A stretch of DNA of 64,000 nucleotides, from the NCBI RefSeq assembly GCF_020520285.1, contig NZ_CP084742.1, positions 2,790,001 to 2,854,000 on the forward strand, read 5' to 3'. Within the stretch, counting starts at the first letter, position 1, and each line of letters opens with the position of its first letter. The notes beneath the pieces were generated by a model. That model was not told where the DNA came from. It did no database searches and saw only the letters and a list, made by a program, of their open reading frames with translations. Shown here piece by piece: positions 32,298 through 41,134 of the stretch. Source of the stretch: Pseudomonas sp. L5B5. Its GTDB lineage: Bacteria; Pseudomonadota; Gammaproteobacteria; Pseudomonadales; Pseudomonadaceae. Made by a program: the position numbers and the translations under genes.

Positions 32298-34877
32298 TTA
32301 AACGTGGGGTGCATCGGACAGCTGGCGAGCCGAGGCCTGGCGGCTGTACTCGTCGAACTGCCAACGCAGGTAGGGCTCCAGTTCCCGGGCCAGTTGCGCC
32401 GGGTCCTTGACATCGCCCTGGACCGTGACCGATATCGCCGGGGCGAAGCTGAACTGCTGCTCGATCGCCGGCGCCAAGGGTGCCTTGAAGGGTTCGGCCA
32501 GGGTGCTGGCCGTGCCGGACGCCGGAGGCATCGCACGCACCACCTGGCCCATCAGGGGCGGGGTTTGCCCGGTCTTGAAGGAGTTGGCGATATCGTCCAT
32601 GACCGGCGGGAGGTTCTTGCCGGCGTCGCGCATCATCAACGGGCCGGCGGCAGGCATCGACTTGAGCGAGGCATCGCCGCCGAACAGTTTCTTGCCCAGA
32701 AAACCACCCGCTTCGGTTCCAGCCCAGGCCGCCAGGATTCCCACCCCAGCCCCAACGATGCCGCCGACGACCGTCCCGAGTACCGGTACCGCCGAGCCCA
32801 TCATGGCACCGGTCATCGCCGTGGCGGCAACACCGGCTACTGCACCTGCCGCGGTCCCCAGAACGCCGCCGGCCAAGCCTCCGGCAGCCTTGCCATAACC
32901 TTCGGCCTTCTCGTCCCGGGTCTTGGCATTCTGGTGAGTGTCTGCAGCCTGAAAAACAGCCCCGGCCACGGACAGAACGCTGCCGCCCTTGATCAGCGGC
33001 TTGATCAGGTTGCCGCTATTTTTAACCGCCGAGATTCCTGCCTCCAGGACCCGGGCACCCTTGCCTGCCTTGCCCGCATTGCCTGAGCCGAAGAAATCCT
33101 TCAGCTTCTGGACGGTCTTGCCGACAGGGCCGCCCTTGGCTTTTCCACCTCGCCCCCCTCTGCGCCCCTTGCCGCCTTTCCTATCCCGGCTGATATCGCT
33201 GTCGTAATCACCGCCACCCAGGGCTCCCGGGTTGGTGACCAGCACCTTCTGGATGAAGTCCGGGTTGCCCATCATCGAGCCACGGGCCACGTTGAACAGG
33301 CCCTTGCCGAGGGTATAGGCCGCTTGCAACTTCTTCAGCGCCAGCAGGCTGCCGGCCAGGACCGTCACCCCCAATACCGCCGGAGCGGCCTGGTGGGTCA
33401 GGTCGGTCATGCCGTTCGCCAGCCAGGTGATGCTCTGGCCCAAGCGGTCCGTGGCCGGGATCAGGGCCTGTCCGAACGCCTGCTGCAGGTTGTCGACCGC
33501 GCCATCGGCTTCGTTCCAGATCTGCGCCGACGTCCCCCGGCGTTCGGCCTGGTTCTTGTCCAGCACACCGGAGGCCGTCGATGAATCCTGCTTGAGCTTC
33601 TGGTACCCATCCTGGCCCTGGGCGTAGGCCTGCAAAGCCGCGTTGACCTGCAGGTTGGTGAACAGGTCGCCACCGCGCAGCGACTGCGCCAGGTCGGCCA
33701 GCATCGCCTGGGCTTTCTGCGGATCGGTTTGCTGGCTGATCTGCGCCTGGGCCGCGGTCATCTTCGCGGCCTTGGCCGGGTCGGTGACCTGGATGTACTT
33801 CATGGCCAGGGCGAAACTCGCCTCCAGGGTCGACATGCTCTTGTTCAGGCCGGTCTGCAGCGACCCCTCATAGTCGATGCCGGCCTTGGCATAAGCCGCT
33901 GCGGTGGCCGGTGAGCGAATCTGGCCCATCCAGTTCTTCAGGTTGCCGGCCGCCTCATCGGCGCCGTTGGCCGTCGACATCTGCAATTGCAGCATCGACC
34001 CCACCTGGCTCACCGCATCCATGCCGGTGAGCTTCATGTCCTTGGCGCCTTTGAGCAGGTCGGGCAGCAAGCGAGCCATGTCGGCCGCCTCGAAGTTGCC
34101 CGCCTGGCCTTGCAGGGCCATCGCCTCCAGCGCCCGCTCCAGGGTCTTGGGATCGGTGATCCCGGCGTGCGTCTCCAGGGCCCGGATCAGGGTCGCGGTG
34201 TCGCCGACGCCGGCCCCCTGGCCAACCACGAACTTGGCCGCCAGCCCGGCATACTGCTGGGCCTTGTCCAACGACGTGCCATTGGCGGTCATCCCGGCGA
34301 TGAGGCTGGTGACCTCGCCGCGACCCAGCCCGGAATCCCGGGAAACCTGGAGGACATTGCGGGCCAGCTGCGCCTCTTGCGGGGTATTGGCGATATTGGC
34401 CTTGATGGCAATGTCGCGGATCGTCGCCTGGTAGTCGGCGTTGATCTTGACCGGCACCGCCAACGCCCCCACGGCTTTCTTCGCCAGCTCGTAGCTGGAC
34501 TTGAGGTCCGTCTTGCCCTGCTCGATCTGCTGCTGGCCCCTGGCCCTGAGCTCAAGGCCCCGGGCCGCGCGGCCCAGGGCCTGGTACTCCTGGCGCAGCT
34601 TGTGCACTTGGATGCCCTGTTTGCGCAGCCCGTCCAAGCTGGTGTCGAGCTCGGCCTGCAAGTCACTGGCCGAAGCCGCGCCCTGTTTGCGGGCCAGGTT
34701 CAGCTCCCGGCGCAGGCGCTGGGTTTCACCGATGGCCTTCTCCAGTACCCGGGCCTTGCCGGCCTGTGCTTCGAGCTCCTTGATCCGGCCCTCCACCGTC
34801 TTGACCGCGGCATCCCAGGTCGAGCCCAGGGCTCCGCCGATCGTTATCACTGTCGATACCCGCTCGTTATTCGCCAT
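32298..34877 (-). CDS. Tape measure protein of the P2-like R-tailocin (gpT-like)
   Basis: 859 residues from MANNERVSTVITIGGALGST. A coiled-coil N-terminal region is followed by the tape-measure core (ALAVPVKINADYQATIRDIA, GLGRGEVTSLIAGM, KNWMGQIRSPATAAAYAKA), then a basic Gly/Arg/Lys-rich segment (DRKGGKGRRGGRGGKAKGG, near residue 580), then glycine/alanine membrane-like helices with glycine zippers (residues ~680-760). It sets sheath and tube length. Confidence 0.93.
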   Translation of the reverse strand: MANNERVSTVITIGGALGSTWDAAVKTVEGRIKELEAQAGKARVLEKAIGETQRLRRELNLARKQGAASASDLQAELDTSLDGLRKQGIQVHKLRQEYQALGRAARGLELRARGQQQIEQGKTDLKSSYELAKKAVGALAVPVKINADYQATIRDIAIKANIANTPQEAQLARNVLQVSRDSGLGRGEVTSLIAGMTANGTSLDKAQQYAGLAAKFVVGQGAGVGDTATLIRALETHAGITDPKTLERALEAMALQGQAGNFEAADMARLLPDLLKGAKDMKLTGMDAVSQVGSMLQLQMSTANGADEAAGNLKNWMGQIRSPATAAAYAKAGIDYEGSLQTGLNKSMSTLEASFALAMKYIQVTDPAKAAKMTAAQAQISQQTDPQKAQAMLADLAQSLRGGDLFTNLQVNAALQAYAQGQDGYQKLKQDSSTASGVLDKNQAERRGTSAQIWNEADGAVDNLQQAFGQALIPATDRLGQSITWLANGMTDLTHQAAPAVLGVTVLAGSLLALKKLQAAYTLGKGLFNVARGSMMGNPDFIQKVLVTNPGALGGGDYDSDISRDRKGGKGRRGGRGGKAKGGPVGKTVQKLKDFFGSGNAGKAGKGARVLEAGISAVKNSGNLIKPLIKGGSVLSVAGAVFQAADTHQNAKTRDEKAEGYGKAAGGLAGGVLGTAAGAVAGVAATAMTGAMMGSAVPVLGTVVGGIVGAGVGILAAWAGTEAGGFLGKKLFGGDASLKSMPAAGPLMMRDAGKNLPPVMDDIANSFKTGQTPPLMGQVVRAMPPASGTASTLAEPFKAPLAPAIEQQFSFAPAISVTVQGDVKDPAQLARELEPYLRWQFDEYSRQASARQLSDAPHV

Positions 34878-34900
34878 TTGACGTCCCCGTGGTGACAGGC

Positions 34901-35318
34901 TCAATCCGTGAGCCACCAGACCATGTCGCTAAAGCGCATGGTCATGATTTCCTCAGCGCAAAAATGCAGCTCGCTGGCGAGCCGCTTCGCCGCCACCTTC
35001 ATCACCGCCGGGTCAAAGCTCGTCGTCTTGCACCAGGCGAAAATAACCGGCCTGCAGGCGCTGGTAGTCCTTGAGGGTCAGGCCCTCCAGGTCCTTGCTG
35101 CCGACCTCGGCCAGGCTGGCGAACAGCATCAGCTCACGCTGTTCGTCATCCCCGGCCGCCGCGCTGTTGGCGGCGCGGATATCACGCACGGTGGGGGCTC
35201 GCAGGGTGAGCTTGTCGCACTGCACGCCGTTCATCGACACCGCCTTGCTGAGGCTGATCACCACGTTCTCGGGGCTCAACACCATCCAGGACGGCGTGCC
35301 ATTGATTGCTTGTGACAT
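34901..35318 (-). CDS. Frameshift-extended chaperone E+E' (+1 site)
   Basis: Gene E ends GAG CTT TGA C. In the +1 frame (equivalently -2) the sequence continues DPAVMKVAAKRLASELHF, then AEEIMTMRFSDMVWWLTD, and stops at 34901. The extension resembles the short P2 GpE family. CTTTGAC (35018-35012) is identical to the +1 frameshift heptamer of bacterial prfB genes. Extension and heptamer are visible; the mechanism is inferred. Confidence 0.8.
35013..35318 (-). CDS. Tail assembly chaperone E, P2-like
   Basis: 101 residues, MSQAINGTPSWMVLSPENVV, with KLTLRAPTVRDIRAAN and GLTLKDYQRLQAGYF. Zero-frame partner of the E+E' pair between tube and tape measure, as in P2. Confidence 0.9.
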   Translation of the reverse strand: MSQAINGTPSWMVLSPENVVISLSKAVSMNGVQCDKLTLRAPTVRDIRAANSAAAGDDEQRELMLFASLAEVGSKDLEGLTLKDYQRLQAGYFRLVQDDEL

Positions 35319-35330
35319 CGAGGGAGTTCC

Positions 35331-35840
35331 TTACAGGCCCAGGGCCGAACGTTGGGCGGCGAGCTGGTCGACACCGTTGATCACACGCTTCATGCCCAGG
35401 GCATCGATCTCGTAGATCAGGCGGCCGTCGACTTCCAGCTTGTAGTAGCTCAGGGCGACGTTGTGCTTGATCTCGGCCTTGTCGCCGGACTTCCAGTCGC
35501 CCATGTCGACTTCCTTGAGCAGGCCGCGCAGGGTCACGATCACCGACGTGGTCTTGCCCTTGAGGCCTTTGAAGGCGCCACGGAACACACCATTGAAGGC
35601 GCTGCTGTCGGTCAGTCCGAACAGCTTGAGGGATTCGCGGCGCACACCGGTGGTGGTGAAGCCGGCCTCTTGTTTTTCCATGCCCATGTCCAGTTCGATG
35701 GGCATGTCCATGCCACCGACTCGGTGTTCCTCGGTCTTGAGGGTGAGTTTGGGCAGGGTCAGGCTCGGCACGTCGCCTTGAAAGCTGATGCCATCGACGA
35801 ACAGGTTCATGTTCGCCAGGGTTTCGGGAATCATTGCCAT
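35331..35840 (-). CDS. Major tail tube protein, P2 FII-like
   Basis: 169 residues, MAMIPETLANMNLFVDGISF, with TEEHRVGGMDMPIELDMGME and a C-terminal LIYEIDALGMKRVINGVDQL, all hallmarks of the FII tube family. Forms the rigid inner tube of the R-type particle. Confidence 0.96.
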   Translation of the reverse strand: MAMIPETLANMNLFVDGISFQGDVPSLTLPKLTLKTEEHRVGGMDMPIELDMGMEKQEAGFTTTGVRRESLKLFGLTDSSAFNGVFRGAFKGLKGKTTSVIVTLRGLLKEVDMGDWKSGDKAEIKHNVALSYYKLEVDGRLIYEIDALGMKRVINGVDQLAAQRSALGL

Positions 35841-35852
35841 TGCTGAGGCTCC

Positions 35853-37019
35853 TTAAGCAGTTTTATCGAGGACTTCGGCCAGCCACTGGTTGGTGACCTC
35901 GACCCGGAAATTCGGGTTCTCGGCGGGGGGTACGTCGGTAAAGCGGATGTTCCAGTACACCTTGCCCTGCTCCAGCTGGCTGGCGGTGTTCAGCTCGGGG
36001 TCGGCATAGACCTCGAAATTGATGATCGCGCCCTGGTTCTTCAGGTCGCGCATGAAGGCTTGCAGGCCCTCGGTGACGTCCTTGACGTAAGTGGCGGTGA
36101 TGGAGCGATCCACTGCCCATTTGTGGCCATAGAGGATCGCGTCCATGACGATGTCCATGGTTCGCACGCGGGTGACGAATGCCCATTTCGCATCACTGGA
36201 CAGCGTGCGGTTGCCCCACAGGCGGAAGCCGGCGTCGCGGATCACGGTGGCGATGTTGGCGTTGTTCAGCAGGTTGGCGCGGCAGGTCTCGTCGCCATCC
36301 AGGAACTCGATGGCCCGGGTGGTGCCAGTGACGCCGACGAATTCCTTGTTCGAAGGCGAAGCCCAGAAGCCGTACTCGTTGTCGGTCCAGGCAAACAGGC
36401 CGGCAACCCAGGCCGAGGCCGGGGCATCGACGGTGGCGCTGGCGGCGGTGTCCCAGTGCTGGATGCCCGGGTCGACCATGAACGCACGCTTGGCGCCGAA
36501 GTTCTTGGCGTAGGCCATGGCCGCTTCATCGGTGGTGTTGGGGCCGTCGATGATGGCCAGGCCGCGCAGCTTGTCCGCCAGGGCCACCAGGGCGGTGCCG
36601 ACCGCCTGGGTGGCACTGTGCTTGGGGGTTACCAGCAGGCGTGGCTGGGCGTTGAAACGGCTCTTGCCGTCCAGCAGCGCTTGCAGGCCGGTGCGCTTGC
36701 CGTTGGCCAGCACGCCGCCGATGATCGCCGAGGTCTGTTGTTCGGCATCGTCCACCTTGGCCACGCCACAGGCGACGATCACCGCCTTGGCCCGCTGGTA
36801 GATGGCCTGGCAGGCCTTGGTGATGGCCGCGTTCGGGCCCCAGGCGGCAATGGCTTCGCGCTCGCTGGTGATCAGCAGCAAGTCGTTGGCCTTGGCGCTG
36901 ACGCCCGGGCCCTCGGTGAAGGTGTCCACCAGGCCGATGATCGAGGACGTGGGCAGCGCGATGGTGCGTGCGCCGGTGTCCACATTGGTGACGGTGACGC
37001 CGTGGAAAAAACCACTCAT
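35853..37019 (-). CDS. Tail sheath protein, P2 FI-like
   Basis: 388 residues from MSGFFHGVTVTNVDTGARTI (P2 FI is ~396). Characteristic segments are SSIIGLVDTFTEGPGV, FWASPSNKEFVGVTG and the C-terminal FRVEVTNQWLAEVLD. It forms the contractile sheath. Two terminator-like hairpins lie upstream of its start, which hints at separate control of this highly needed product. Confidence 0.96.
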   Translation of the reverse strand: MSGFFHGVTVTNVDTGARTIALPTSSIIGLVDTFTEGPGVSAKANDLLLITSEREAIAAWGPNAAITKACQAIYQRAKAVIVACGVAKVDDAEQQTSAIIGGVLANGKRTGLQALLDGKSRFNAQPRLLVTPKHSATQAVGTALVALADKLRGLAIIDGPNTTDEAAMAYAKNFGAKRAFMVDPGIQHWDTAASATVDAPASAWVAGLFAWTDNEYGFWASPSNKEFVGVTGTTRAIEFLDGDETCRANLLNNANIATVIRDAGFRLWGNRTLSSDAKWAFVTRVRTMDIVMDAILYGHKWAVDRSITATYVKDVTEGLQAFMRDLKNQGAIINFEVYADPELNTASQLEQGKVYWNIRFTDVPPAENPNFRVEVTNQWLAEVLDKTA

Positions 37020-37037
37020 GGATAAACTCCAGACATG

Positions 37038-37060
37038 AAAAAGCCCCGGGTGGCGGGGCT
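37038..37060 (-). terminator. Hairpin upstream of sheath gene (second of two)
   Basis: AGCCCCG/CGGGGCT stem, then TTTTTCATG on the minus strand, 19 bases before the sheath ATG. Confidence 0.65.
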
Positions 37061-37094
37061 GGAAGAGAAAACGGTGCGCCAAGGCGCGGATATG

Positions 37095-37117
37095 AAAATG
37101 CCCCGGATGGCGGGGCG
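37095..37117 (-). terminator. Hairpin after fibre chaperone (first of two)
   Basis: GCCCCG/CGGGGC stem with a five-base loop and a short TTTT on the minus strand, immediately after the chaperone stop at 37119. Confidence 0.6.
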
Positions 37118-37118
37118 T

Positions 37119-37544
37119 TTATGGGGTCAGGCTGGGTAGCCACTCTGGGGCTGATGGACGATGTTGGCTCAGCGGAAATTCGCCGGACTCGGGCCAGGCA
37201 CGTAGAGCGCGGCGGTAGGCTTGGAGTTGGGTGTACTGCTCGGCCTCAAGGGTCGTGGCTGCAGCATCTTCCTGTTCGTCGCGGTGCCGAGTTACAACGC
37301 CATCCGTTTCAGTCAACTGCTGATCTCGCCATGCCCGTTCAACGGCGGCAAGGTCCTCAGCGCTCGGTGGCGGTGGCTCGGTAAGCACTGGGAAGCCGTC
37401 TTTGCCCCAATCAATGAGCAGGCCCGCTGCCTGACCTGCCATTAACTCGGCGTGCCTTTCAGCGGTTATTTCGACGACATCATTCGGCATAGACATGTGA
37501 ATGGTTGGGACGTAGAAGCTGCGAGTGGATTTTGAACTGAACAT
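37119..37544 (-). CDS. Tail fibre assembly chaperone, P2-like cluster
   Basis: 141 residues. C-terminal half carries the fibre-assembly signature VVTRHRDEQEDAAATTLEAE followed by YTQLQAYRRALRAWP. The N-terminal half (IHMSMPNDVVEITAERHAEL) is typical of gpG-type chaperones. It follows the fibre gene by nine bases and should be specific for it. Confidence 0.87.
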   Translation of the reverse strand: MFSSKSTRSFYVPTIHMSMPNDVVEITAERHAELMAGQAAGLLIDWGKDGFPVLTEPPPPSAEDLAAVERAWRDQQLTETDGVVTRHRDEQEDAAATTLEAEQYTQLQAYRRALRAWPESGEFPLSQHRPSAPEWLPSLTP

Positions 37545-37553
37545 AGACCCTCC

Positions 37554-39095
37554 TCAATTTCCTAGGGCGATGAAAAAACCGCCAAGTTCGGCAGTCGGCA
37601 CGCCTGTTGTGCTCAACATTGCCGTGGCTTTGAGCCCGTTTGTGCCCTTGTTCACAAGAGAAAACACTGTCGCCCCTCCGTTGCCGAGTACTGCCGCGCT
37701 GAGGCACGCATTCGGGAACGCAATGTAAAAAACAGCATTCCAGTTACCCGTTGCACCTCCTGCCGATACAGCACTTCCCCATTGCAAGATTAGGCCTCCC
37801 GGCAACCTCTGATAACCCGCCGGTGCTAAGGCTCCGGCAAATGAAGCCGAGGAACCCAACTGGACTCCACCCCACCCATACCACTGGCCGCCCCCGACAT
37901 AAGAGATTGTTACCGTATCGCCAGCCCCTAGTACAAATGTCCTTGGTATCGAGTTACCTACCCCATAAAGAGTCTGTCCCGATGATGCCTGCACAGTCAC
38001 TACCCCGTTGCCGGCGTTGTTGATCTGATAGGTTGCGCCAGCGTTCTGAGCAGTGGCGGTTGGTAGCGTGAGCGTTATCGTGCCGCCTGCATTGATAATG
38101 AAGCCGGCAAGGGCAAGCGTCAGTGTCTGACTGGAAGCCACGCCGTATTGCCCTGCGAAATTTCCAAGCGCTCGCTGCACGAACTCCGTTGTAGCAAGGC
38201 CTTTACTTGTATCGAACTGCGCTGCAGTTGGGCCGGTCGGAGCTCCGGTAAACGCCGGCGAGTTGATCGGCGCCAGGCCCTGAGTCACGCACTTGAAGGT
38301 TAGCGGCGTGGTGCCCAGGACAATCGGCCCATCCGTGGCCAGCAGCCACAAGGTATCGGCACTGGCTGTGCCCTGTTCGACAGCGACCAGCAGGCCGGGG
38401 GTGGCCTTCGCGCTGCTGTCTGCATCGGTTGCCCGTTTCCAGATCTCGCCCGTGAGATAAATTCCGTTGTCTCGAGCCTGAGCCTGGTCCTTAACCAGTA
38501 CCCGCGAGCCCAGCGGCACCGCCACCCCGTCAATCGTTTGGGCTCCGACCAGTTGGATCGGGCCCGAGGTGGCTACCAATACCGAAGCCTTGGCATCTTG
38601 CCGGTTGGCTGCATCGGCAATCGAATCATCGACATATTGCCGAGTCGCCAGCACCACGGCTGGATCGATCTTCAGCGTCACGTTGGCCGCGCTGGAGACG
38701 ATGAAGTTCATGCGCACTACTTGTGTGCGGCCAGAGCCCTGGGACATCAATGGCTTGTAGCTAGGAGCGCAGTTGGCCACCGCAACCAGGGCGCCGTCGG
38801 CGTCATACAGACCGATTTCGCGAATCCACCAGCCGCCCTCATCGGCAGGGATGATCTGTTCGGCTACCAGAATATTGGAGTTGGCCGGGTCGACCGACAG
38901 CTTGTTCAGCGGTCGGCGCCGACGCTCGTTGAGCAGCCGGGTTTGCGCACGATCAGGGATAGGGTCGGTGCCGTTGGCATCGCCTACCCCCATTTCCGTG
39001 AGTTTCCAGGGGATACCCAACGCATCGGCATTGGCCTGCTTGGCCTCGCCAACGGCGGTAAGAATCGCAAAGAACTGAGTGTTTGGATCGATCAT
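37554..39095 (-). CDS. Tail fibre protein, P2 gpH-like
   Basis: 513 residues. N-terminal P2-type fibre domain (MIDPNTQFFAILTAVGEAKQ, GWWIREIGLYDADGALVAVA, residues 1-150) binds the baseplate. A linker with GLATTEFVQRALGNF and a C-terminal tip (GYQRLPGGLILQWGSAV) resemble the third Mu-like fibre. The last part (from ~37.55 to 38.15 kb) is less GC-rich than the N-terminal part, consistent with tip exchange. It determines killing spectrum of the R-type particle (known for R-type tailocins). Confidence 0.92.
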   Translation of the reverse strand: MIDPNTQFFAILTAVGEAKQANADALGIPWKLTEMGVGDANGTDPIPDRAQTRLLNERRRRPLNKLSVDPANSNILVAEQIIPADEGGWWIREIGLYDADGALVAVANCAPSYKPLMSQGSGRTQVVRMNFIVSSAANVTLKIDPAVVLATRQYVDDSIADAANRQDAKASVLVATSGPIQLVGAQTIDGVAVPLGSRVLVKDQAQARDNGIYLTGEIWKRATDADSSAKATPGLLVAVEQGTASADTLWLLATDGPIVLGTTPLTFKCVTQGLAPINSPAFTGAPTGPTAAQFDTSKGLATTEFVQRALGNFAGQYGVASSQTLTLALAGFIINAGGTITLTLPTATAQNAGATYQINNAGNGVVTVQASSGQTLYGVGNSIPRTFVLGAGDTVTISYVGGGQWYGWGGVQLGSSASFAGALAPAGYQRLPGGLILQWGSAVSAGGATGNWNAVFYIAFPNACLSAAVLGNGGATVFSLVNKGTNGLKATAMLSTTGVPTAELGGFFIALGN

Positions 39096-39697
39096 GGGTA
39101 GATGTCCAGTGTGTCGATGGAATGTTCTCGGCCAGAGTTGCCGATGACGCCGGTAGTGACGATGTCGTTCAACACAGGCGGGTAAACATCAATTTCATCG
39201 CCCTCATAAACACCGGCGCAGAGGTTCATCGCGCCGGTGCTTTCCAGGCTGATGGCCAGGCCTTTCAGGTGGCGGCTGGCTGGTTTGGCATCGTCGATCA
39301 GCCGCTCCAGCTCCGCATACATTTCTTCGGTGATACCGGTCTCCATCACACCGACTTTCAGGGCAAAGGTGCCCGGCTCGCCTTGGGGCATCATCTGCCA
39401 CCACTCGAGCACTTCGATCAGGTAGCCCAGGGGCTCCACCACCCGGCGCAACGCACCAATGGTGCCCTTGCGTGCATGGATGAAGAACGAGGCCTTGATG
39501 GCGTTGCGCTTGACCGTCTCGGACCAGCTCGGGTCCCAGCGATCCACGGACCAGGCCCAGGCCAGTTGCGAAAGCAGGTGCGCCGGGCAGGTATCGGGGT
39601 TGTACAGGGTGCGCAGGACAATGGCTGTGTCGCCGGTGCTGACGGCCGCCAAGGCCCGTTCCAGCGGGGTCGCGTTGATCGGCAGCAGGCTGCTCAT
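39092..39697 (-). CDS. Baseplate protein I, P2-like
   Basis: 201 residues from MSSLLPINATPLERALAAVS. The pattern SQLAWAWSVDRWDPSWSE and a KGTIGALRRVVEPLGYLIEV segment identify P2 gpI, which links wedges to fibres. The stop overlaps the fibre start (ATGA). Confidence 0.94.
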   Translation of the reverse strand: MSSLLPINATPLERALAAVSTGDTAIVLRTLYNPDTCPAHLLSQLAWAWSVDRWDPSWSETVKRNAIKASFFIHARKGTIGALRRVVEPLGYLIEVLEWWQMMPQGEPGTFALKVGVMETGITEEMYAELERLIDDAKPASRHLKGLAISLESTGAMNLCAGVYEGDEIDVYPPVLNDIVTTGVIGNSGREHSIDTLDIYP

Positions 39698-39698
39698 G

Positions 39699-40580
39699 TC
39701 AACCTCCCAGCGTGATGCTGTAGCCGGTGCAATACGCGGCCTGGGCCGGGGTCGGGGCGATGTCCTGCCAGTGAGCCAGGTCGACCCGGGATACGCCGGC
39801 GACGTGCAGCTGGGCATCGATGGCCGAACGTGGCACTTCCAGCCCGAGGCGCCGGCGCGGGTTGATCCAGGCCGCCAGTCTGCGTCGGGCCTCGGCCAGC
39901 GCGGCATCGCTTTCCGGCCCCGGGCCCTTCATGTGCAGCACCGCATCGATGCGGTAGGGCAGCACCTGGGCGCTCTGCACCGTGACCCGGTCGCCCAGGG
40001 GCCGCACGTCCTCGTCGTTGAGGGCGGCGGCGACTGTCGCCAGCAGATCCGGGGCAGCGCTGCCGTCCCCGTCCAGGCCCAGCACAGTGACGGTCACGCA
40101 AGCCGGGGATGGGCTCTGGGCCGCCGCATCAGCCACCAGGGCCGAGGCGTTGCGGGCGTGCAGGATGTAACTGTTGCGCGGCCCGGCGGTGGTCAGGCCT
40201 TCGTAAGCCAACTGGATGCGTTCACGCAGGGCATCGTCGGCCTCCTTGACCTCCAGTGTGGGCGGCAGCGCTTGCGGATCGGCCGGGTGGATGACCAGGC
40301 GCTTGAGCTTGACGTTGGCCGCCAGCTGGTCCAGGTCGCTGCCCTGGGCGTGGGCCAAGAGCAGGGCCTTGGCGGCATCATTGACCCGGGCCCGCAGTTG
40401 CAGGTCGCGGTAGGCCGCCAGCTCCAGGAGCTTGACCACCGGATCACTCTCCAGGCTGGCGCTCCAGTTGCCGCCCATGTGCTGGCGAAAGCTCGCCAGC
40501 TTGTCCTGGTACAGCGCTTCGAAATCCAGGGCTTCCAGCACCTGCGGCGCCGGCAGCGCCGATAAGTCCAGGGTGCTCAT
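39699..40580 (-). CDS. Baseplate protein J, P2-like
   Basis: 293 residues, MSTLDLSALPAPQVLEALDF, with LLELAAYRDLQLRARVNDAA and GPRNSYILHARNASALVADA. It is the wedge arm protein. The ATG overlaps the stop of the gpW gene (ATGA). Confidence 0.95.
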   Translation of the reverse strand: MSTLDLSALPAPQVLEALDFEALYQDKLASFRQHMGGNWSASLESDPVVKLLELAAYRDLQLRARVNDAAKALLLAHAQGSDLDQLAANVKLKRLVIHPADPQALPPTLEVKEADDALRERIQLAYEGLTTAGPRNSYILHARNASALVADAAAQSPSPACVTVTVLGLDGDGSAAPDLLATVAAALNDEDVRPLGDRVTVQSAQVLPYRIDAVLHMKGPGPESDAALAEARRRLAAWINPRRRLGLEVPRSAIDAQLHVAGVSRVDLAHWQDIAPTPAQAAYCTGYSITLGG

Positions 40581-40903
40581 GCCGTTACCTCCAAAATTGC
40601 ACTGTTGCCCAGGTATTGGCCCGTCAGTTGAAAGCTGATCTGACCCGCCACCACTGCCACCACCTGGACTTGTTGCAGCTTCAGCCGCGGTTCCCAGCGC
40701 AACAGCGCCCGGGCCACTTCGGCCTGGACGGCGCTCTTCCAACCACCAGTCACTGGCAGGTCGACAAAGCGCCGCAGGTTGCTGCCGTACTCCGGGCGCA
40801 TGCGCCGGCTGCCCAGGGGCGTGCCCAGGATGTCCTCGATGGACTGGCGCACATGCGCGATACCCGACAACGGCTGGCCGGTGCGGCGATCCATTCCGAT
40901 CAT
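40577..40903 (-). CDS. Baseplate wedge protein W (gp25-like)
   Basis: 108 residues from MIGMDRRTGQPLSGIAHVRQ. It contains the gp25 core with SIEDILGTPLGSRRMRPEYG and the EPR-containing segment (RWEPRLKLQ) that is conserved in baseplate initiators. Located between spike and J, as in P2. Confidence 0.94.
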   Translation of the reverse strand: MIGMDRRTGQPLSGIAHVRQSIEDILGTPLGSRRMRPEYGSNLRRFVDLPVTGGWKSAVQAEVARALLRWEPRLKLQQVQVVAVVAGQISFQLTGQYLGNSAILEVTA

Positions 40904-40907
40904 CGGG

Positions 40908-41093
40908 TCACTCCTGCGCTTGCAGATCCGGGTGCTGGCCAAGGTAGTCCCGGGCGGTGCTGTCGTTGGCCTCGACCGAAACCTGGCCGTTGGCGACGTT
41001 CAACATCCGGCCATCGGGCAGGACCAGGACGCGGGAGGTGTAGACCGTGTCGAGGAACACGACCGGGCCGGTGTTCTTTTTCTTGCTGCTCAT
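40908..41093 (-). CDS. Small protein of unknown function between V and W
   Basis: 61 residues from MSSKKKNTGPVVFLDTVYTS. No domain recognised, but the basic start and a beta-rich middle are followed by ARDYLGQHPDLQAQE. The same small gene slot lies between V and W in other R-type tailocins. A terminator-like hairpin precedes it. Confidence 0.7.
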   Translation of the reverse strand: MSSKKKNTGPVVFLDTVYTSRVLVLPDGRMLNVANGQVSVEANDSTARDYLGQHPDLQAQE

Positions 41094-41107
41094 GGTTGCT
41101 CCAGGCG

Positions 41108-41130
41108 AAAAAAAGCCCGCGGTGGCGGGC
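41108..41130 (-). terminator. Strong hairpin after the spike gene
   Basis: GCCCGC/GCGGGC stem with GGTG-type loop, followed on the minus strand by a seven-base T run. It sits between gpV and the small 61-residue gene, inside what must be one assembly operon. Confidence 0.72.
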
Positions 41131-41134
41131 GGGG

